A stretch of DNA of 64,000 nt. Origin: Deltaproteobacteria bacterium (GTDB taxonomy: Bacteria > Myxococcota > XYA12-FULL-58-9). Position 1 is the stretch's first letter. Each line of letters opens with the position of its first letter. The DNA lies in NCBI GenBank assembly GCA_016218825.1, contig JACRCV010000121.1, forward strand, positions 25,436-89,435. Reading direction: 5' to 3'. The notes below the pieces were generated by a model. It ran no database searches. It saw only the letters and a list, made by a program, of their open reading frames with translations, and was not told where the DNA came from. The position numbers and the translations under genes were made by a program. Positions 1-8,115 of the stretch are shown one piece after another.

Positions 1-1
1 C

Positions 2-121
2 GAAGCGTTCGCCGCCGGGGCGCTGGTCTCCGGGGAGCGCGCCCAAGGGGAAGAGTGGGTGGCGCGCTTGCGCTTCCTCGAGGCCCGCCAAGAGCGACCG
101 CCGCTGACGCCCGGACGCTAG
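2..121 (+). CDS. C-terminal end of an unrecognised gene (partial)
   Basis: An open frame enters from the left edge and stops at a TAG at 119-121. It gives 39 residues rich in Arg, Ala and Glu (…VARLRFLEARQERPPL…). It is too short to assign to a family. The codons show the same strong G/C third-position bias as neighbouring genes, so it is probably the true end of a gene. It lies 17 bases before the next start on the same strand. Confidence 0.5.
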   Translation, partial: EAFAAGALVSGERAQGEEWVARLRFLEARQERPPLTPGR

Positions 122-138
122 TGGTGTAGGGTCAGCGC

Positions 139-363
139 ATGGCGGCCACCGAGTTCCCGTTCGGCATCGTCATCGCGGTGGTCGTGGCCCTGGCGGTCGC
201 CGCGTGGCTGCTGAAGGTCGGGGTGGTGAAGAAGGGCCCGGAGTTCGAGTGCTCGGTGTGCGGCCGCAAGCAGAGCGGCATGCACGCCTCACAGTGGCGC
301 TTCTGCCCCTACTGCGGCACGCCCCGACCGCGGCCGCCGCGGATCCCGGGTCTGAACCTGTAG
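139..363 (+). CDS. Small membrane protein with C-terminal zinc ribbon
   Basis: The product has 74 residues. Residues 8-27 form one hydrophobic segment, probably a membrane anchor. After a short basic linker the C-terminal half carries two knuckles, CSVCGRK and FCPYCGTP, which give the CxxC...CxxC pattern of a zinc ribbon. The ribbon should lie on the cytoplasmic side if the basic linker follows the positive-inside rule. Function is unknown. Proteins of this plan can act as small scaffolds or nucleic-acid binders, but nothing here decides that. It follows the partial upstream gene closely and may share its transcript. Confidence 0.6.
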   Translation: MAATEFPFGIVIAVVVALAVAAWLLKVGVVKKGPEFECSVCGRKQSGMHASQWRFCPYCGTPRPRPPRIPGLNL

Positions 364-379
364 CGCTGCGGCGCTGCGC

Positions 380-1717
380 TCAACGACAGGTCACCGCCAG
401 CATCGCCTGGCTGCCGGCGCAAAAGGCGCCGGGGGTGGCGCAGGTGCCGCCGGAGCACTGGGCAACGCTCGCCCGAGCGCCGCAGGCCGAAAGCGGCGCG
501 CTCCTCGCCCCGGGCGCGCAGCTCCCGTCGGTGCAGACGCACGCGGTCTCGGCGAGCGGCTCGCGCTCCTCCGCGCCGCTGCAGTCATAATCGAAGCTGG
601 CGTCGCCGCGCGCGCTGCTGAAGTAGGCGAGCTGGCCGGGCTTGGCGGCGGCGTTGCCGTCGTAGCAGTCGTGGTTGTAGTAGACGACGATCCGGACCTG
701 GTCGACGCTGAGCTGGCAACCCGCGTCGGCGCCGGTCACGCCGGCTGCGATCGCGAAGCCGAAGCCCGTGGCGTTGATCTGGGCGGCGCTCCACGTCCGC
801 CCCCAGAGCTCGGTCCCGGAGCCATAGGTGACGGGGGGCAGCGGCCCCACCACGTCCGTCGGCCACGCCGTGCCGGTGCCGACCGCCGCCGCCTGCGGCT
901 CGATCACGCCGCCTCGAACCAGCCGCACGGCCGCGTCAGTCGCGCCGCCGCAGGTCGTCGCCCGGTAGGCGGTCACCTCGATCCCGAAGATGATCGAGCC
1001 CGCGGGCAGGTTGAACCGGAAGTCGCTCGCCACCAGGTAGTCGGTGACCAGGGGGAAGGCTCCCGCGCTGGCGCTGGCCGTGACCATGGAACCGTCGAGC
1101 GCCGCGAGGTCGCCCTGCTTGATTGCCCAGGCGAGCGGGGCGGCGCCGTTCGTCCGGCTGGTGACCGCGCCCGGAACCTGCGCCGCGGTCGGCCCGCTGT
1201 CGACCGGCTGCTCCAGCCAACCGACCGGCAACGGTCCGGCGCTGCACACCGACTGCCTCTGGCCGACGACGTACCCATCGAGGTCGGCGTCGCGGTAGGC
1301 GAATCGGCAGATCGTGGGATCAGCCGCGGCGCGATCACCGTCCGGCCCCGGATCGGCGGGCAGGGACGAATCGGCCGGCGGCCCCAGATCCGCGAAGGCC
1401 CCGCTGTCGCTACCGCCGTCTGCAGACGACGGCGGCTCGCCGGGTGCACCGCCGTCGGCGTCTGACTCATCTCCACCACCCGGCACCAGGCAGACCCCGG
1501 CGTCGCAGCGCTCGAAGCCGAAGCAGTCGCGGTCGCGGTTGCAGCTGCTGTGACAGGTTCCCGCGTAGCACACCGCGCGGTCCGGGCAATCGGCGGTGAC
1601 CGTACACGGAGCGCCGGCGGCCGGCGACGACCGGCAAGCGCCGAGCCCCGAGAGCAGCCCCAAGATCGCAGCGACGCGCCATCGCCGCGCCGCGCTGGGT
1701 GCGAATCGTGCGCCCAT
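380..1717 (-). CDS. Cys-rich secreted lipoprotein
   Basis: The product has 445 residues. It begins with a basic n-region, a hydrophobic core and a lipobox (LSGLGAC), so it should be lipid-anchored in the envelope. Residues about 38-78 are Cys-rich with the spacing CTVTADCPDRAVC…CNRDRDC, a style of small disulfide module common in secreted proteins of Myxococcota. An acidic Asp/Gly/Pro/Ser linker follows (about 80-130). The middle looks like a beta-sandwich, and the C-terminus has another cluster of cysteines. No catalytic motif was recognised. It is probably a surface or matrix protein. It converges with the zinc-ribbon gene (16 bases apart) and is transcribed in the same direction as the regulator gene upstream. 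Confidence 0.7.
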   Translation of the reverse strand: MGARFAPSAARRWRVAAILGLLSGLGACRSSPAAGAPCTVTADCPDRAVCYAGTCHSSCNRDRDCFGFERCDAGVCLVPGGGDESDADGGAPGEPPSSADGGSDSGAFADLGPPADSSLPADPGPDGDRAAADPTICRFAYRDADLDGYVVGQRQSVCSAGPLPVGWLEQPVDSGPTAAQVPGAVTSRTNGAAPLAWAIKQGDLAALDGSMVTASASAGAFPLVTDYLVASDFRFNLPAGSIIFGIEVTAYRATTCGGATDAAVRLVRGGVIEPQAAAVGTGTAWPTDVVGPLPPVTYGSGTELWGRTWSAAQINATGFGFAIAAGVTGADAGCQLSVDQVRIVVYYNHDCYDGNAAAKPGQLAYFSSARGDASFDYDCSGAEEREPLAETACVCTDGSCAPGARSAPLSACGARASVAQCSGGTCATPGAFCAGSQAMLAVTCR

Positions 1718-1794
1718 CGAAGGAGCATACCGGGTTGCTCGACGCTTCGCGACCGGTAGGTGTCGTCACCCAGGGCGCCGCTGCCGACGCCGAG

Positions 1795-3144
1795 CTACTC
1801 GTCGGCCTTCTGCTGCCGGCCGCGGACCAGGAGTCCGTGACGCTTGAGGATGCGCTTGAAGTAGGCGCGATCGACACCGGCGGCGCGCGCCGCGTGCGCG
1901 ATGTTGTGGTTGGCGCGCTTCAGCTGATCGAGCAGGTAGTCGCGCTCGAAGGCGTCGACGACGCGCCTCTTTGCGACCAAGAACGGCTGGTCGGCGCCGG
2001 CGGCCACGGTCGCGGGCTTGTCCCGCGCCGCGGCGAGCCCCGCCGGCGTGGTCCCGAGACAGACGGCCTGGATCACCGCGTGCGCCAGCTCGCGGACGTT
2101 CCCGGGCCAGTCGTAACCGCAGGTCAGGAGCTCCATGGTGTCGGGGGCGATGTCGACGTCGGCGTGGCCGCGGCTCTCGAGCACGTGGCGCACCAGCATC
2201 GGGATGTCCTCGCGCCGCTCGCGCAAGGGCGGCACGTCGACGCGAATGACGTTCAAGCGGAAGTAGAGATCCTCGCGGAACGCCTTGGCCTTGACCCGCG
2301 CCGCCAGGTCCCGGTTGGTCGCGGCGACCACCCGGACGTCGACCTTCGTCATCCCGCTGCCGCCGACGCGGCGGATCTCGCCGGCCTCGAGCGCTCGCAG
2401 CAGCTTCGGCTGCAGCTCGAGCGGCAGCTCGCCGACCTCGTCCAAGAACAGGGTGCTCTGGTCGGCGCGCTCCAGGATCCCGGCGTGCGCCGCCTCGGCG
2501 CCGGTAAACGCGCCGCGCACGTGGCCGAAGAGCTCGTTCTCGATGAGGGTCGCCGGTACCGCGCCGCAGTCGAACACCTGCAGCTCGTGATCGCGGCGCT
2601 TCGAGTGGGCGTGGATCTCGTTGGCGACCAGATCCTTACCGACACCGGTCTCGCCTTGAATCAGCACCGGGTAGTCGAGCGACTCGATCTTCTCGAGCAG
2701 CGCATAGAGCCGCTGCATCCCCGGCGTCGCCCCGCGGATGGCGCCGTAATGTGTCGCGTTCTTGTAGTCGGCGCCCGGCTGCGGTCGCCGCGACAGCAAC
2801 CCGAGGCGACTGCGACCGACGGTCAAGACCGCGCCGTGGGTCAGCGTCGCCGCCTCGATGCGAGTCGCGAGGTAATAGGTGCCGTTTCGACTCTTCAGGT
2901 CGCTGACCGCGATGCCGAGCGGCACGACCCGAATGTCCAGGTGCCGGGACGACACCGTCGGATCGGAGAGCTGGAAGTCACAGGCGTCGCTGCTGCCGAC
3001 GGTGACCGTGCCGTCGACCAGATCGAGCTCCTTGCCCTCGTCCGGCCCGGCGACCACCCGCAACCGGCAGCCGGCGAGCGCCGCGGGCGGCGCCGCGATG
3101 GCCTCGGTGTCCGGCGTCAGACCGCTGTCACGTGGATTCGCCAT
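1795..3144 (-). CDS. FHA-domain sigma54-dependent transcription activator
   Basis: The product has 449 residues. Residues about 28-112 are an FHA phosphothreonine-binding domain (GSSDACDF, SSRHLD, KSRNGT). Residues about 135-360 are a sigma54-interacting AAA+ domain with Walker A GETGVGKD (164-171), the sigma54 contact loop GAFTGA (211-216), Walker B TLFLDEVGE and an arginine-finger region. The C-terminus (about 400-440) is a Fis-like helix-turn-helix. Members use ATP hydrolysis to open promoters bound by sigma54, and the FHA domain in place of a receiver suggests control by protein phosphorylation. The Ser/Thr kinase gene directly upstream, 22 bases away on the same strand, is the obvious candidate partner; that pairing is inferred. 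Confidence 0.92.
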   Translation of the reverse strand: MANPRDSGLTPDTEAIAAPPAALAGCRLRVVAGPDEGKELDLVDGTVTVGSSDACDFQLSDPTVSSRHLDIRVVPLGIAVSDLKSRNGTYYLATRIEAATLTHGAVLTVGRSRLGLLSRRPQPGADYKNATHYGAIRGATPGMQRLYALLEKIESLDYPVLIQGETGVGKDLVANEIHAHSKRRDHELQVFDCGAVPATLIENELFGHVRGAFTGAEAAHAGILERADQSTLFLDEVGELPLELQPKLLRALEAGEIRRVGGSGMTKVDVRVVAATNRDLAARVKAKAFREDLYFRLNVIRVDVPPLRERREDIPMLVRHVLESRGHADVDIAPDTMELLTCGYDWPGNVRELAHAVIQAVCLGTTPAGLAAARDKPATVAAGADQPFLVAKRRVVDAFERDYLLDQLKRANHNIAHAARAAGVDRAYFKRILKRHGLLVRGRQQKADE

Positions 3145-3166
3145 GCTGCAGCCCGGGCCCGCGGCT

Positions 3167-4993
3167 CTACCGCGACAGCTCGACGCGCTCCTTCACCACC
3201 CCGCCGGGGGGCACAACGATGACCTTGTCGACGCTCAGGCCGGCGTCCGGGTTCACCAGACGCACCTCGAGGTCGCCTGCCGGCACAGGATAGTTGATGA
3301 GTGGGGTCGGGCCAACCAGGCGCCCGCGAATATAGACGTTCGCCCACGGCACCGCCTGCAGCGTCAGCTTGCCCTGGACCGGCGCCGCGTCCACCGCCGG
3401 CGCGTCCACCGCCGCCGCACCCCCCTTGACCCGGCCGCGAGCCCCGGCCGCGCCGCGCGGCCGGAAACCGACCTCGCGTTTGCCCTTGGAGCTCTCGCGT
3501 GGTCGTTCGCCCACCTCGGTCTCCGGGGGCGCCTCGACCGTCACTGCCGGCTGCGGCTCCCGATCGCCCTCCGCCCCCAGACTCGGCAGCGCCGGCTCGG
3601 CAACACCGAGCGCGACCCCGCCGCCGACGGCCGCCGCTGGCGCCCGCGGGGGCGCCCCGACCGCGGTCGGCGGACGGCGCCCGCCGACGACGAGGGCGCC
3701 CAACGCCACCGCCGCGAGGAACACCGCGGCCGCGAGCAGCTGCCAACCGCGGCGTGACCGGGCGTCGACCGCCGTCCAGAGGGCACGCGCGTGGCCCCAG
3801 GAGCGCGGCGCCGACACCGGGCCGGCGCCGCCGGCCGCTTCCAGCTCCTCGGTGCCGCGCCACGGCCGCGAAGACCGCGACGCCGGCACCGACACCGGGG
3901 CGCCGCGGCCGTCGTCCAGGGTCGGCGCCGCCCACGCGCTCGCCTCGACCGCGGTCGGGTCGGCGCTCACCGCCGCGCCGCGCGCTTGCTCATCCGCCAG
4001 GTCGGCGACGACCGAGTCGAGCGCCTCTACGGTGCGGGCGTCGGCGTCGAGCCGTTTGACGAGCGACGTCCGCTCCCCGAGGCGCTCGAGGCAGGCCGCG
4101 ACCTCGCGCGCGTCTCCCCACGCCCCGACCGCGCGCGCCGCGCGCTCCAAAGCGTCCGCCATCGCCCCGGCCGACGGATCGCGCAACGCCCGGTCCTGCT
4201 CGAGGGCACGCATCGTCGCGACGATCAGGGCCATCGGCAGCGCCTCGCCGTCGGCGCGCGCCGGCGGCAGGATCGGCGCTCGGATGATGGCGTCGGCGAT
4301 CGCCATCGGCGTCGGCTGGGTGAACAACCGCCGCCCGGCCAACAGCTCGTGCAACACCACCCCGAGAGAAAAGACATCGGAGCGGGCGTCGAGCGGCTCG
4401 CCCCGACACTGCTCCGGTGACATGTAGCACCACTTGCCCTTGATCTGGCCGGCGCGGGTGTGGCGCCGCTGCAACGCGCTCTTCGCGATCCCGAAGTCGA
4501 GCAGCTTCAAGACGCCGCCCTTGGTGACGAAGAGGTTCTGCGGGCTGACGTCGCGGTGGATGAGCCGGAGCGGCGCGCCGTCGTGCGTCCACGCGGTGTG
4601 CGCGGCGTGCAGCGCCCGCGCCGCGTCCACCACCAAGGGCAGCACCGCGGTCGCCGGCAGCACGCTGGCGGTTGCCGCCGTGTCGCCGGCCACTTGCGCC
4701 AGCGTCCACCCCGACAGCCACTCCATCGCCAGGAAGTGACGGCCGTCCTCGGTGCCGAGGTCGTAGATGTCGACGATGTTCGGGTGCTTCAGCGACGCGA
4801 TCGCCCGGGCTTCGTCCAAGAACATCGCCACCGCGTCGGGGTCGGCCGCCAAGTGCGGCAACAGGCGCTTGATCGCGACCTTGCGGTCCAAGAGCACGTC
4901 CCTGGCGAGGAAGACCTCCGCCATGCCCCCTTCGCCCAGGCGTCTGACGATCTGGTAGCGGCCGAACGGCTGACCGGCATCGCGCGAAACCAC
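3167..4993 (-). CDS. Membrane Ser/Thr protein kinase with PEGA-like C-terminus
   Basis: The product has 608 residues. The N-terminal kinase domain (about 12-280) is intact: Gly-rich loop LGEGGMAEV, Lys42 in VAIK, catalytic HRD (146-148), DFG (166-168) and the APE-region variant YMSPEQ. A long low-complexity Ala/Pro/Arg region leads to one membrane segment near residues 410-430. A second Pro/Ala-rich stretch follows, then a C-terminal PEGA-like beta domain (GRLVGPTPLINYPVPAG) that would face the periplasm. This is the usual plan of myxobacterial membrane kinases. The start is GTG at 4993, about 8 bases from a strong -10 box, so the transcript may be nearly leaderless. It is likely co-transcribed with the FHA activator downstream. 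Confidence 0.93.
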   Translation of the reverse strand: MVSRDAGQPFGRYQIVRRLGEGGMAEVFLARDVLLDRKVAIKRLLPHLAADPDAVAMFLDEARAIASLKHPNIVDIYDLGTEDGRHFLAMEWLSGWTLAQVAGDTAATASVLPATAVLPLVVDAARALHAAHTAWTHDGAPLRLIHRDVSPQNLFVTKGGVLKLLDFGIAKSALQRRHTRAGQIKGKWCYMSPEQCRGEPLDARSDVFSLGVVLHELLAGRRLFTQPTPMAIADAIIRAPILPPARADGEALPMALIVATMRALEQDRALRDPSAGAMADALERAARAVGAWGDAREVAACLERLGERTSLVKRLDADARTVEALDSVVADLADEQARGAAVSADPTAVEASAWAAPTLDDGRGAPVSVPASRSSRPWRGTEELEAAGGAGPVSAPRSWGHARALWTAVDARSRRGWQLLAAAVFLAAVALGALVVGGRRPPTAVGAPPRAPAAAVGGGVALGVAEPALPSLGAEGDREPQPAVTVEAPPETEVGERPRESSKGKREVGFRPRGAAGARGRVKGGAAAVDAPAVDAAPVQGKLTLQAVPWANVYIRGRLVGPTPLINYPVPAGDLEVRLVNPDAGLSVDKVIVVPPGGVVKERVELSR

Positions 4994-5001
4994 GACGATC
5001 G

Positions 5002-5030
5002 ATTATAATAGTGGCCCATGAGCATGTCAC
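5002..5030 (-). promoter_or_regulatory. Sigma-70-type promoter for the Ser/Thr kinase gene
   Basis: On the minus strand a -35 box GTGACA (5030-5025) and a perfect -10 box TATAAT (5007-5002) are separated by exactly 17 bases. The -10 box lies about 8 bases before the GTG start at 4993, which predicts a very short leader. The site stands out as an AT-rich island in the GC-rich context. Confidence 0.65.
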
Positions 5031-5082
5031 GGCAGGGGCTGCAGCCGACGACCAAGGCCCGAGAGCGCGCGAGCCCCCATTG

Positions 5083-5661
5083 ATGCCGCCGCTTGCGATC
5101 CTGTTTCTGAGCCTGGCGGCGGCGACGCCTGCCAACGACGAGGTCGAGGCCGCGGTGCAGGCGTACCTCGATCTCGACTTCGAGGCGGTGGCGCCGGCCT
5201 TGGAGCACGCCCTCCGGCACGCGAGCTTGTCGCGCGCCGACAGCGTGATCGCCTGGGCGTACCTCGGCCGTGCGCACGCCGTCTTTCACCGCAACACCGA
5301 GGCGGTCCGCGCGTTCGCCAAGGCGCTCGAGCTCGATCCCGACGTGACGGTCGGCGACGACGAGTCGCCGCTGGTGCGCAGTGCGTTTCTGCAGGCGAAG
5401 CGGAGCGCGGGACCGCCGAGCGCCGCGAACACCGCGCCCGCGGGGTCGTTGCCGCCCACCCCCGCCGCGAGCACCGCACCCACCGGAGCGGCAGCGACGA
5501 GCGCGACCGCTCCCCAGCCGGCACCGGACCGCATCGACTGGTTTACGGTGAGCATCGTCCTGGAAGCGACGGCGGCGGTAGCCGGCGGCGTCGCGCTGAC
5601 CTACTACCTGACCCGCGACCGAACTCCGAAGACCACGCTCGGCGAGTGGAGGCTGCCGTGA
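5083..5661 (+). CDS. Secreted TPR-like envelope protein
   Basis: The product has 192 residues if it starts at the ATG at 5083, which gives a clean signal peptide (MPPLAILFLSLAAATPA). A longer frame from 5011 would put an unlikely charged stretch before it. Residues about 20-100 form paired helices resembling tetratricopeptide repeats (WAYLGRAHAVFHRNTEAVRA). Then come a Pro/Ala/Thr-rich linker (about 105-150) and a hydrophobic C-terminal segment (VLEATAAVAGGVALTYYLT) that may anchor it in the membrane. It overlaps the next gene by 4 bases (GTGA), so the two are probably translated together. Function is unknown. Confidence 0.7.
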   Translation: MPPLAILFLSLAAATPANDEVEAAVQAYLDLDFEAVAPALEHALRHASLSRADSVIAWAYLGRAHAVFHRNTEAVRAFAKALELDPDVTVGDDESPLVRSAFLQAKRSAGPPSAANTAPAGSLPPTPAASTAPTGAAATSATAPQPAPDRIDWFTVSIVLEATAAVAGGVALTYYLTRDRTPKTTLGEWRLP

Positions 5662-6011
5662 AAGCCGTGGTCCTGGTGCTCCTGGTCGGCGTCGCCGCCT
5701 GCGGCCACGAGCCGATGGTGGTGGTGACCATCGACCTCGGCGGCCTGACCGTTCCGGCGACGCTCGACGCGCTGTTGTTCCGCGTCGTGCACCAGAGCCA
5801 GACCTACGGTGAGAAGACCTACCCGCTCGCCGCCGGCGACCGTGAGGCGTCGCTGCTCTTCACCAAGGGCGCCGACACCCCGGACACCCTCACCGTCGTA
5901 GCGATCGGCACCAAGGCCGGGGCCCCGGTCGCCCAGAGCTTCGCGAAGGAGCTCGCCTTCGTCGACGGCGACGTCCGCCACGTGGATCTGCTACTCAAAG
6001 CCCTGCCGTGA
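5658..6011 (+). CDS. Small lipoprotein, unknown function
   Basis: The product has 117 residues, starting at the GTG that overlaps the upstream stop (GTGA, 5658-5661). This start gives a lipoprotein signal, MKAVVLVLLVGVAACGH, with the lipobox cysteine at residue 15. An in-frame codon upstream is possible but adds nothing recognisable. The mature part is predicted to be mostly beta strands (VVVTIDLGGLTVPATLDALL; FRVVHQSQTYG). No family was recognised. Coupling with the TPR-like gene suggests an envelope complex. Confidence 0.65.
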   Translation: MKAVVLVLLVGVAACGHEPMVVVTIDLGGLTVPATLDALLFRVVHQSQTYGEKTYPLAAGDREASLLFTKGADTPDTLTVVAIGTKAGAPVAQSFAKELAFVDGDVRHVDLLLKALP

Positions 6012-6072
6012 ACGACTCCCCGGCCCGCGGGCGCAGCCGGCGGCGCGGGAATCAGATGAACGCGAAAACGGT

Positions 6073-7005
6073 CTAGCGCGGCGCGACCACGGGCGCCTCT
6101 TCGAGCGCCGCCGGAAACGCGCCGGTGCGGTAGTAGTAGTCGAGCAGCCGGTCCTTGTCTTCGAAGCGCTGCAGCAGCCAACGCGCCAGCGCCGTGTCCT
6201 CGCTCGGCAGCTCCGACACCAGCGACCGCCGCACGTGCAGGTGCGCGACCTGGGCGTGACCTCTGATGTACTGCCAGAGGGTCGGCACGCCGTGCCCGTA
6301 GCCGATGGTGACGTCGTAGACCGCGGCGGCATGGTCCGCGAGGCCCCGCACCGCGGCGACGAAGCCTTTGGTGCGCGGCACCATCAGATGCGCGAGCTCC
6401 GGCATTCCTTTGCGATTCGCGTCCGCCTGGCTCTTCGAGAGCTTGTTCGGGGTCAGGCGGGTGCCTTCGGGGAAACTCAACAACCACATCGGCACCCGGT
6501 GTTTCTTCAGCTTCGCGAAGGTGCGCTCGATCGCGGCCTTGTCGGCGGCCCAGTTGCGCTTGACGAACACGCAATCGAGGAAGGCCATACCCCAGCCGGC
6601 GCCCGGCACCCACTTGACGATGTCCTTGACCATCCATTTCATGTCGCCGAGGCGCTTCTTCTGCCGCGCCCAGATCATCAGGAAGGTGACGTCGGTCATC
6701 TGCTGATGGTTGGCGACCACGATGGTGTTCTCGCGCTCCGGGACCGGGTCGCCGGTGACCACGATCTTGATGTTCTGCAGCTTCTCCGACCCGATCACGC
6801 ACCACCCCCACCAGGTGTCGGCCGCCCAGCGGTTCACGGCACGAAAGGCGCGAGACGAGAACGGGCGCAGCATCAGGCTGAGGGTCTGAGCGACGTTGAA
6901 GAGGATCAGGGTCCCGAACAAAAAGACGGCGATCGGAATGCCGGAGACCAGCCCGCGCAGGCGGCGCACCCAGGACTTCGGGTCATCGAGCGGCAACATC
7001 GGCAT
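6073..7005 (-). CDS. PlsC-family 1-acyl-glycerol-3-phosphate acyltransferase
   Basis: The product has 310 residues from the ATG at 7005 (MPMLPLDD); a second ATG at 6999 is also possible. An N-terminal membrane segment (residues about 22-45) precedes the acyltransferase domain. The catalytic NHxxxxD motif is present (NHQQMTD, His100 and Asp105), and so is the substrate motif FPEGTR (178-183). The family transfers an acyl chain to the sn-2 position of lysophosphatidic acid at the inner membrane. This branch, with a long C-terminal part, resembles the LCLAT/YihG-like group, so the acceptor could be another lysophospholipid. It is followed at 7061 by the degenerate reductase gene on the same strand. 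Confidence 0.88.
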   Translation of the reverse strand: MPMLPLDDPKSWVRRLRGLVSGIPIAVFLFGTLILFNVAQTLSLMLRPFSSRAFRAVNRWAADTWWGWCVIGSEKLQNIKIVVTGDPVPERENTIVVANHQQMTDVTFLMIWARQKKRLGDMKWMVKDIVKWVPGAGWGMAFLDCVFVKRNWAADKAAIERTFAKLKKHRVPMWLLSFPEGTRLTPNKLSKSQADANRKGMPELAHLMVPRTKGFVAAVRGLADHAAAVYDVTIGYGHGVPTLWQYIRGHAQVAHLHVRRSLVSELPSEDTALARWLLQRFEDKDRLLDYYYRTGAFPAALEEAPVVAPR

Positions 7006-7060
7006 GCGGGGCTTAGATAATCCCTGGAGAGACGTTCGCCAATCAAATAGCGCCGGCCGG

Positions 7061-7942
7061 TCAGCTCGCGTCCTTGCCGAACATCCAGCGAAAACCACCC
7101 TTCGCCGCCCTGTGCACCGCGTCGCCGAAGCGCACCGCGTAGTCGCGTCGCTCGCCCGTGAGCGGTCCATTGCCGACCCCGACGACGTCGGCGTCGAGCT
7201 CTGCCGCGGTCCGCGCCGCGCACCAAACCACGTCGACCATCGGGTGCCCGAGCACGAAGCGGTAGCACTCGGCACCCGACAACGCCTCGGCGAACCCCTT
7301 CTTCGGCAGCGGCTTCAGCAACAGGCCCCAGCGGGTCGCGGTGTAGGCGATGATCCCGGGCCGCTTCGACCCGAGGGCGGCAAGGGGCGCGAACACCTCG
7401 CGCTCGGCGCCGCGGTGGGCGGCGTTGTAGCGGATCATCAGGACGTCGGCGTCGAGCTCCACCGCCAACTTCGCCGCCAGCGGCCGATCGTGCGACGAGA
7501 AGCCGATCGCCTTCACGCGTCCGTCGGCTCTAAAGCGCCGCAACGTCCCCCAGACGGCGTCGCGCACGAACCAGCGGTTCCGGACCCAGCCGACCAGGAA
7601 GACGTCGAGATAGTCGGTGCCCAGGATTGCGAGGTTCTTCTCGAAGTCGCGCCGCACCGCGCCGGCGAACGGCAGCCCGGTCTCGGACACCAGCACCAGC
7701 TCCGAGCGATGGCCCTTGGCGATCAAGTTCTTGACGCCGACGCAGAGCTCCTTCATCAGCGGATGCGCCAGGAACGTGTTGACACCGTGCTCGTGAAAGG
7801 CACGCTCGACGTCGGCGGCCCTGAGCGCCGAGCCCCCGGGCCGCCATGCCGGTACCGCCAACGCCGCGAGGCCGAGAGGTGTGACCTGGAGGCCGGTCCG
7901 CCCGAGCGGCCGGCGAGCGAAAGACGGAGTCGCGGTAACCAT
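7061..7942 (-). CDS. Aldo/keto reductase homologue, probably a pseudoenzyme
   Basis: The product has 293 residues with the overall pattern of an aldo/keto reductase barrel: RRPLGRTGLQVTPLGLA at the N-terminus, TDYLDVFLVGWV, GRVKAIGFSSH and GIIAYTATRWG. The family needs an Asp-Tyr-Lys-His tetrad. Here the usual 'FDTA..YG' region reads NTFLAHPLMKE, the 'STK' lysine site reads VSETG, and the 'LLHW' histidine site reads FLVGWV. All four positions are therefore changed. The fold and perhaps cofactor binding may persist, but normal carbonyl reduction should not. It sits upstream of the acyltransferase gene on the same strand. Clean codon bias and lack of stops argue against a decaying gene. Confidence 0.8.
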   Translation of the reverse strand: MVTATPSFARRPLGRTGLQVTPLGLAALAVPAWRPGGSALRAADVERAFHEHGVNTFLAHPLMKELCVGVKNLIAKGHRSELVLVSETGLPFAGAVRRDFEKNLAILGTDYLDVFLVGWVRNRWFVRDAVWGTLRRFRADGRVKAIGFSSHDRPLAAKLAVELDADVLMIRYNAAHRGAEREVFAPLAALGSKRPGIIAYTATRWGLLLKPLPKKGFAEALSGAECYRFVLGHPMVDVVWCAARTAAELDADVVGVGNGPLTGERRDYAVRFGDAVHRAAKGGFRWMFGKDAS

Positions 7943-8115
7943 CCGCCGTACCTACCCCGAGATCCGAACGACGTTCAAGCCGGCGCCGGCGCCCTCGAGG
8001 CCGGCGCGACTGCGACGGCTTCTGCCGGATCTCCCGGCCCGCCGGGCTCGTGACCCGGCTCCAGCACCACCACCGGCGACCGGCCGCGGTCGGTTCAGAG
8101 CTCGGCGGTCGGCGG

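Noticed and set aside
7943..8115. Possible small gene on the plus strand between the reductase homologue and the large lipoprotein gene.
   Set aside because: The translation is Pro/Ala/Arg-rich with no start context or motif, as expected from non-coding GC-rich DNA.
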